Shown one piece after another: positions 5,208-9,663 of a stretch of DNA of 9,663 bases; positions within the stretch are counted from its first letter, which is position 1; the number at the start of each line of letters is the position of its first letter. A model generated the notes under the pieces. That model ran no database searches. It was given only the letters and a program-made list of their open reading frames with translations, and had not been told where the DNA came from. Position numbers and translations under genes: made by a program. The stretch is from contig JADGHA010000134.1 in NCBI GenBank assembly GCA_019689695.1, positions 1-9,663 of the forward strand, given 5' to 3'. This DNA comes from Micromonosporaceae bacterium (GTDB lineage: Bacteria; Actinomycetota; Actinomycetes; Mycobacteriales; Micromonosporaceae).

Positions 5208-6427
5208 GGGTGCCACGCCGGCCTGCTGCCGCGGGCGACGGTCAGGCCGACCACAACCCGGGCGCACAACCACAGCGTCACGGCGATCCGCAGGAACACC
5301 GTCGCCGCGTACAGCCGGTTGTCGATGGCCTGATCGTCCAGGTGGGCCCAGATCGCGAACCAGTAGACGATCTCGGCCGCCTGCCAGACGACCAGGTCCG
5401 GCAGGCGCAGGCCGGCCAGCACGGCCAGCGGGAGCAGCCAGAGCACGTACTGCGGCGAGTAGACCTTGTTGGTGACCAGGAACGCGGCGAGCACGAGAAA
5501 GGCGAGCGGAGCCAGCGGCGGCGCCGGGCGGACGAACAGGGCCAGCGCCGCCACGCCGAGGCAGCCGACCAGGAACAACCCGCTGGCCAGCAGGTTGAGC
5601 CGGCCAAGCGGCTCGACCGGGTGCCCGAGCAGCTCCAGCGCGTGCCACGGCGAGCCGAACTCGGCGCCGCGCTCCTTGTTGAACCGGTAGAACAGCTGCC
5701 AGCCCTCGGGGTACACGATCATCACCGGCAGGTTGACGGCGAGCCAGGCGCCGGCCGCGGCGCCCACCGTCCGGGCCGCCGTGCGCCACTGCCGTTGTCG
5801 CAGGGCGAGCAGCACGATCGGGCCGAGCAGGAACGCCGGGTAGAGCTTGGCCGCCGCGCCCAGGCCGAGGAGCAGGCCGACCAGCCAGGGCCGGTGGCGG
5901 GCCCAGGCGAGCAGGGCCAGCGCGGTCGCCGCCACCGCGAGCAGATCCCAGTTGATCGTTCCGGCCAGGGCCAGGGTCGGCGCCGCCGCGACCAGCAGGC
6001 CGTCCCGCGGGTCACCGGTCGTGCGCGCGGTCGCCCAGACGGTGACCATGGCGAGCCCGAGCAGGACCAGCACGGTCAGGGTGAAGTAGGTCTGCTTCAG
6101 GTCGGCGCCGCGGTCCGGCGTCAGCACCCGGGCCAGCCGTGCGCTCACGTCCATCACCAGGCCGGAGAGGACCGGGTACTCCAGGGGATGCTCCCCGGCG
6201 TTCGGCGCGTACGGGAAGATTCCGTCCGCCATGCCCCGGTTCTGCAGCAGGAACGGCACGTCGCTGTAGCAGCGCTGGCCGAACAGCAGCTCGCGGCGGT
6301 ACGGCCAGCCGGCCGCGTGGCAGGCGTACTTCTGCCAGTAGCCGAAAGCGAACGTGACGACCGTGACGGCAAGGGCGACCGGTAGCAGCTGCCAGCTGAT
6401 CCGCCTGGCCATCAGTGTCGACACCAC
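5123..6427 (-). CDS. Polytopic GT-C glycosyltransferase (GT87/DUF2029-like, probable mannosyltransferase)
   Basis: The 434-residue multi-pass membrane protein resembles the GT87 family, which includes the mycobacterial polyprenol-phosphate-mannose-dependent mannosyltransferase PimE. After the first span (about 13-30) comes a long outer loop with YSDVPFLL (54-61). Asp56 sits where GT-C enzymes carry the catalytic Asp of the first loop. GEHPLEYPVLSG (78-89), INWD (158-161), AAAKLYPAFLL (191-201) and TNKVYSPQYVLWLLP (319-333) are family-typical blocks. About ten to twelve spans can be traced. The likely donor is a lipid-linked mannose and the acceptor an envelope lipid or glycan, but neither can be read from sequence. 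GTG at 6427 is used; ATG at 6412 (five residues shorter) is equally credible, and neither has a clear ribosome-binding site. The polar tail (about 406-434) is encoded by DNA overlapping the end of the Asp-box gene. Confidence 0.82.
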   Translation of the reverse strand: MVSTLMARRISWQLLPVALAVTVVTFAFGYWQKYACHAAGWPYRRELLFGQRCYSDVPFLLQNRGMADGIFPYAPNAGEHPLEYPVLSGLVMDVSARLARVLTPDRGADLKQTYFTLTVLVLLGLAMVTVWATARTTGDPRDGLLVAAAPTLALAGTINWDLLAVAATALALLAWARHRPWLVGLLLGLGAAAKLYPAFLLGPIVLLALRQRQWRTAARTVGAAAGAWLAVNLPVMIVYPEGWQLFYRFNKERGAEFGSPWHALELLGHPVEPLGRLNLLASGLFLVGCLGVAALALFVRPAPPLAPLAFLVLAAFLVTNKVYSPQYVLWLLPLAVLAGLRLPDLVVWQAAEIVYWFAIWAHLDDQAIDNRLYAATVFLRIAVTLWLCARVVVGLTVARGSRPAWHPQWTWSLRQVLPSEEKAAHPAGSPPNRS

Positions 6428-6485
6428 GCGGCCATCTTTGCCTAATCCCGGGTCGTTGTGCAGTCGCGCCTTCCCGGGCAGGCGA

Positions 6486-7511
6486 TCACGCCTTCTCCGG
6501 CAGCGCCGCCACCGTCGCCACGACCGGCGGCCCCTCCGTCGCCGCCTGGCCGGCCGGCCCCGCCGGCCGGACGCCCACCCGGGCGACGCGCCGCCCGTCC
6601 AGCGCGAGCACCACCAGCCGCCAGGCGGGCTGAGGCGCCTCGCCGGTCTCCGGCCCGGCAGCGGCTACCGCCGCCGCGACCACTGGCGGCACCGCCACCT
6701 CGTCGCCGACCGCCGGCAGCCGGCCGAGCGCGGCCATGACGAAGCCACCGACCGTCTCATACGGGCCGGGCGGCAGGGCGAACCCGGCCCGCTCGGCGAA
6801 GTCGGCCAGGTTGAGCAGCCCGTCCACCTCGGAAGCGGCGGCGCCGGCCGGGACCGGCTCGGGCGAGGTGTCGTACTCGTCGTGGATCTCCCCGACCAGC
6901 TCCTCGATCAGGTCCTCCAGGGTGACGATGCCGGCGGTGCCGCCGTACTCGTCGACCACCACCGCCAGGTGGTGACGCTCCCGGCGCATCTCGGAGAGCG
7001 CGGCGAGCACATGCTTGCTGCCCGGCAGCCGCTTGACCTCCCGGACCAGCTCGCCCACGGTCCGCGCGCCACCCTCCGGGGGTATCAACAGGTCCCGCAG
7101 GTGCACGAAGCCGATCACGTCGTCGTGCGTACCGTCCACGACCGGGAAGCGCGTGTGCCAATCTGAGCGGGCCTGCCGGGCGGCCTCCTCGAGGGTCAGG
7201 TCGGCGCGCAGGAAGGCGACCTCGGTGCGCGGCACCATCACCTCCCGCACCAGGCTGCCACCGGCCGCGATCACCTCGTCGATGATGCGCCGCTCCTCGC
7301 GGTCCAGCAGGGTGTTCGCGGCCACCAGGTCACGCAGCTCGGCCTGGCTGATCCGCTCCCGGCCCGTGGTCGGGCTGGTGCCCAGCAGCCGGGTCACGCC
7401 GCGGATCGCGGCGTCGGCCACCTGGACTACCAGCCGGGCGAACGCCCGGGCCACCGGACCGGGCTGGGTAGGTGCGACCCTCTGTCTCCCGGCATCGCCG
7501 GAGTCGTCCAT
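6486..7511 (-). CDS. CorC/HlyC-like CBS-pair protein without the DUF21 membrane domain
   Basis: The protein (341 aa) belongs to the hemolysin C / CorC / CNNM-type group linked to divalent-cation (Mg/Co) efflux. Residues 17-63 look like the linker that normally follows DUF21, with RERISQAELRDLVA. CBS1 lies about 88-145 (REVMVPRTEV, DVIGFVHLRDLL) and CBS2 about 152-207 (HHLAVVVDEYGGTAGIVTLEDLIEELVGEI, residues 180-209). The C-terminal CorC_HlyC domain lies about 227-315 (DGLLNLADF, ETVGGFVMAALGRLPAVGD). The tail is Ala/Gly/Pro-rich. Actinobacterial relatives usually carry about 130-180 residues of DUF21 in front; here none is possible, because the ATG at 7511 faces galE 79 bp away. The architecture resembles Escherichia coli CorC, which also lacks DUF21. 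The GT87-like gene follows 58 bp downstream on the same strand and may be co-transcribed. Confidence 0.9.
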   Translation of the reverse strand: MDDSGDAGRQRVAPTQPGPVARAFARLVVQVADAAIRGVTRLLGTSPTTGRERISQAELRDLVAANTLLDREERRIIDEVIAAGGSLVREVMVPRTEVAFLRADLTLEEAARQARSDWHTRFPVVDGTHDDVIGFVHLRDLLIPPEGGARTVGELVREVKRLPGSKHVLAALSEMRRERHHLAVVVDEYGGTAGIVTLEDLIEELVGEIHDEYDTSPEPVPAGAAASEVDGLLNLADFAERAGFALPPGPYETVGGFVMAALGRLPAVGDEVAVPPVVAAAVAAAGPETGEAPQPAWRLVVLALDGRRVARVGVRPAGPAGQAATEGPPVVATVAALPEKA

Positions 7512-7517
7512 GGAAGG

Positions 7518-7523
7518 ATCCTA
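7518..7523 (-). promoter_or_regulatory. -10-like element (or SD) of the CorC-like gene
   Basis: On the minus strand this reads TAGGAT, matching the TANNNT actinobacterial -10 consensus, six bases before the ATG at 7511. That is the spacing of leaderless transcripts. The AGGA inside it could equally be a Shine-Dalgarno at seven bases. No convincing -35 element is seen, so the two readings cannot be separated here. Confidence 0.35.
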
Positions 7524-7543
7524 GTCAGCCGCGCCCGGGCGGC

Positions 7544-7565
7544 GCCGGTAGGCTCGGCTACCGGC
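7544..7565. promoter_or_regulatory. Perfect 8-bp inverted repeat in the divergent promoter region
   Basis: GCCGGTAG (7544-7551) and CTACCGGC (7558-7565) are perfect inverted copies with a six-base spacer. The repeat covers a TAGGCT (7549-7554) that fits the TANNNT -10 pattern for galE. Its size, symmetry and place midway between two divergent genes suit a dimeric repressor operator. A leader hairpin ahead of galE is the alternative, as the repeat ends 14 bases before the ribosome-binding site. Confidence 0.45.
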
Positions 7566-7579
7566 CCGCGTCCCACGGC

Positions 7580-7586
7580 AAGGAGG
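7580..7586 (+). promoter_or_regulatory. Strong ribosome-binding site fixing the GTG start of galE
   Basis: AAGGAGG lies four bases before the GTG at 7591 and is the best Shine-Dalgarno sequence of any gene start within the window. It settles the GTG as start; the Rossmann strand begins at once with MKLLVTGGAGYIGS. Confidence 0.8.
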
Positions 7587-7590
7587 CCCC

Positions 7591-8564
7591 GTGAAGCTGC
7601 TCGTCACCGGAGGTGCCGGCTACATCGGCAGCGTCGTCACCCGGTTGCTGCTCGACGCCGGACACCAGGTGGTGGTCCTGGACGACCTGTCCACGGGCCA
7701 CGAATCGGCGGTGCCCGCCGGGGCCACCCTGGTGCGCGCCCGGGTCCACCAGGCGGCCCAGGTGCTCACCCCGGACGCCGGCTTCGATGCCGTACTGCAC
7801 TTTGCCGGGTTCATCGCGGCCGGGGAGTCGATGGTCCGGCCGGAGATCTACTGGGACGCCAACCTGGTCGGCTCGCTGGCGCTGCTGGACGCGATGCGCG
7901 CCGCCGGCGTACGGCGGCTGGTCTTCTCCTCCACCGCGGCGGTCTACGGCAACCCCACCGAGCTGCCCATCACCGAGGCCGCCGCCACCGCCCCCACCAG
8001 TACGTACGGCGCCACGAAGCTCGCCTTCGACCTGGCGATCCGCTCCGAGGCGACCGCGTACGACCTGGCCGCGGTGTCGTTGCGCTACTTCAACGTGGCC
8101 GGCGCGCTGATCCGCCCGGACGGTACGGCCATCGGTGAGCGGCACGACCCGGAGACCCACCTGATCCCGATCGCCCTCCAGGTGGCCGCCGGGAAGCGGG
8201 AGAAGCTGCAGCTCTTCGGCGACGACTACCCCACCGTGGACGGCACCTGCGTCCGCGACTACATCCACGTCGCCGACCTGGCGGCTGCGCACCTGCTGGC
8301 GCTGGAGGCCGCGTCGCCCGGCCAGCACCGCATCTACAACCTGGGCAACGGCAACGGCTTCACCAACCGGCAGGTGGTCGACGTGGTCCGCGAGGTGACC
8401 GGCCACCCGGTGCCGGTGGAGATGGCCGCCCGGCGCGATGGCGACCCGGTCGCGCTGGTCGCCTCGTCGCAGCGGGCGCGCGACGAGCTGGGCTGGGTGC
8501 CGGCCAAGCCCACCCTGCACGACATGGTCGGCGACGCCTGGGCGTTCATGCAGCGGGCCGGGGC

Positions 8565-8568
<4 letters not shown>
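7591..8568 (+). CDS. galE: UDP-glucose 4-epimerase
   Basis: GalE interconverts UDP-galactose and UDP-glucose with tightly bound NAD, in the cytoplasm (Leloir pathway and supply of galactosyl donors). The 325-residue SDR-family protein has the NAD-binding TGGAGYIGS (6-14), the acidic DDLSTGH turn (31-37), HFAG (70-73), FSSTAAVYG (112-120) with the catalytic Ser/Thr, and Tyr139-Lys143 of the YxxxK pair. The substrate-side blocks LRYFNVAGA (164-172), DDYPTVDGTCVRDYIHVADL (211-230) and YNLGNGNG (249-256) are intact. Length matches bacterial GalE (about 320-340). The catalytic block reads YGATK rather than the commoner YGxSK, a conservative difference. Its stop overlaps the galK start by four bases (ATGA), so the two are translationally coupled. 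The promoter is probably in the 79-bp gap facing the CorC-like gene. Confidence 0.96.

Positions 8569-9663
<1,095 letters not shown>

Noticed and set aside
3540..5789. 749-codon open frame on the minus strand across the sigma and Asp-box genes
   Set aside because: It runs antisense to two clear genes and out of frame with the glycosyltransferase; its product is Arg/Ala/Gly/Pro-rich and shows no recognisable domain.
6447..6478. Two CCCGGG copies in the 58-bp gap between the CorC-like and GT87-like genes, a possible terminator
   Set aside because: Six base pairs across a loop of about 20 bases is weak, and CCCGGG is self-complementary and common at this GC content.
6550..6570. Perfect 9-bp inverted repeat with a three-base loop
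   Set aside because: It lies inside the CorC-like reading frame, in codons for Pro-Ala-Gly repeats, 60 bp before the stop. GGCC-rich codons give such symmetry by composition alone.

Overview
The window is high-GC (roughly 70% or more), densely packed bacterial DNA with GTG/TTG starts, 4- to 10-base gene overlaps and long spurious open frames on the antisense strands. Codon use, the SigE-type ECF sigma factor paired with an Asp-box protein, and a trpS gene followed by a YihY-family gene all point to an actinomycete. A member of the Micromonosporaceae (Micromonospora/Actinoplanes-like) is the best guess, by inference only. No rRNA, tRNA, CRISPR array, insertion sequence or phage gene was seen.

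Layout, left to right. (1) Positions 1-75 hold strong, partly competing stem-loops and, at the edge, a perfect Shine-Dalgarno core for a leftward gene outside the window. (2) 76-444 (-) is a small conserved-looking acidic protein of unknown function. (3) A compact leftward unit, 3341 to 575, encodes tryptophanyl-tRNA synthetase, a 2'-5' RNA ligase-like 2H phosphoesterase and a YihY/BrkB membrane protein. The genes touch or nearly touch. The membrane protein ends in a tandem-repeat tail encoded by 30-bp units, and a bulged stem-loop right after its stop looks like the terminator. (4) Divergent from trpS, 3440-5207 (+) encodes an ECF sigma factor overlapping a single-pass membrane protein. The partner's outer part carries six Asp-box (BNR) motifs, making it a candidate sensor/anti-sigma lacking a zinc-binding anti-sigma domain. 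(5) Leftward genes 7511 to 5123 encode a CorC-like CBS-pair protein without the DUF21 membrane domain and a polytopic GT-C (GT87-like) mannosyltransferase. The tail of the latter overlaps the Asp-box gene antisense by 85 bp. (6) Rightward from 7591 come galE and galK with an ATGA overlap. galK runs off the right edge only a few codons before its expected end. No galT is present here.

How the genes work together. galE-galK supply UDP-galactose/UDP-glucose interconversion and galactose phosphorylation (Leloir pathway). The trpS unit joins a translation enzyme to an RNA-end-processing fold and a membrane protein. The sigma/Asp-box pair is most likely a self-contained envelope-signalling module. 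Most of the window looks chromosomal and ordinary. The items most worth a second look are the sigma/Asp-box pair, the repeat tail on the YihY protein, the left-edge leader structure and the inverted repeat in the corC-galE divergent promoter region.
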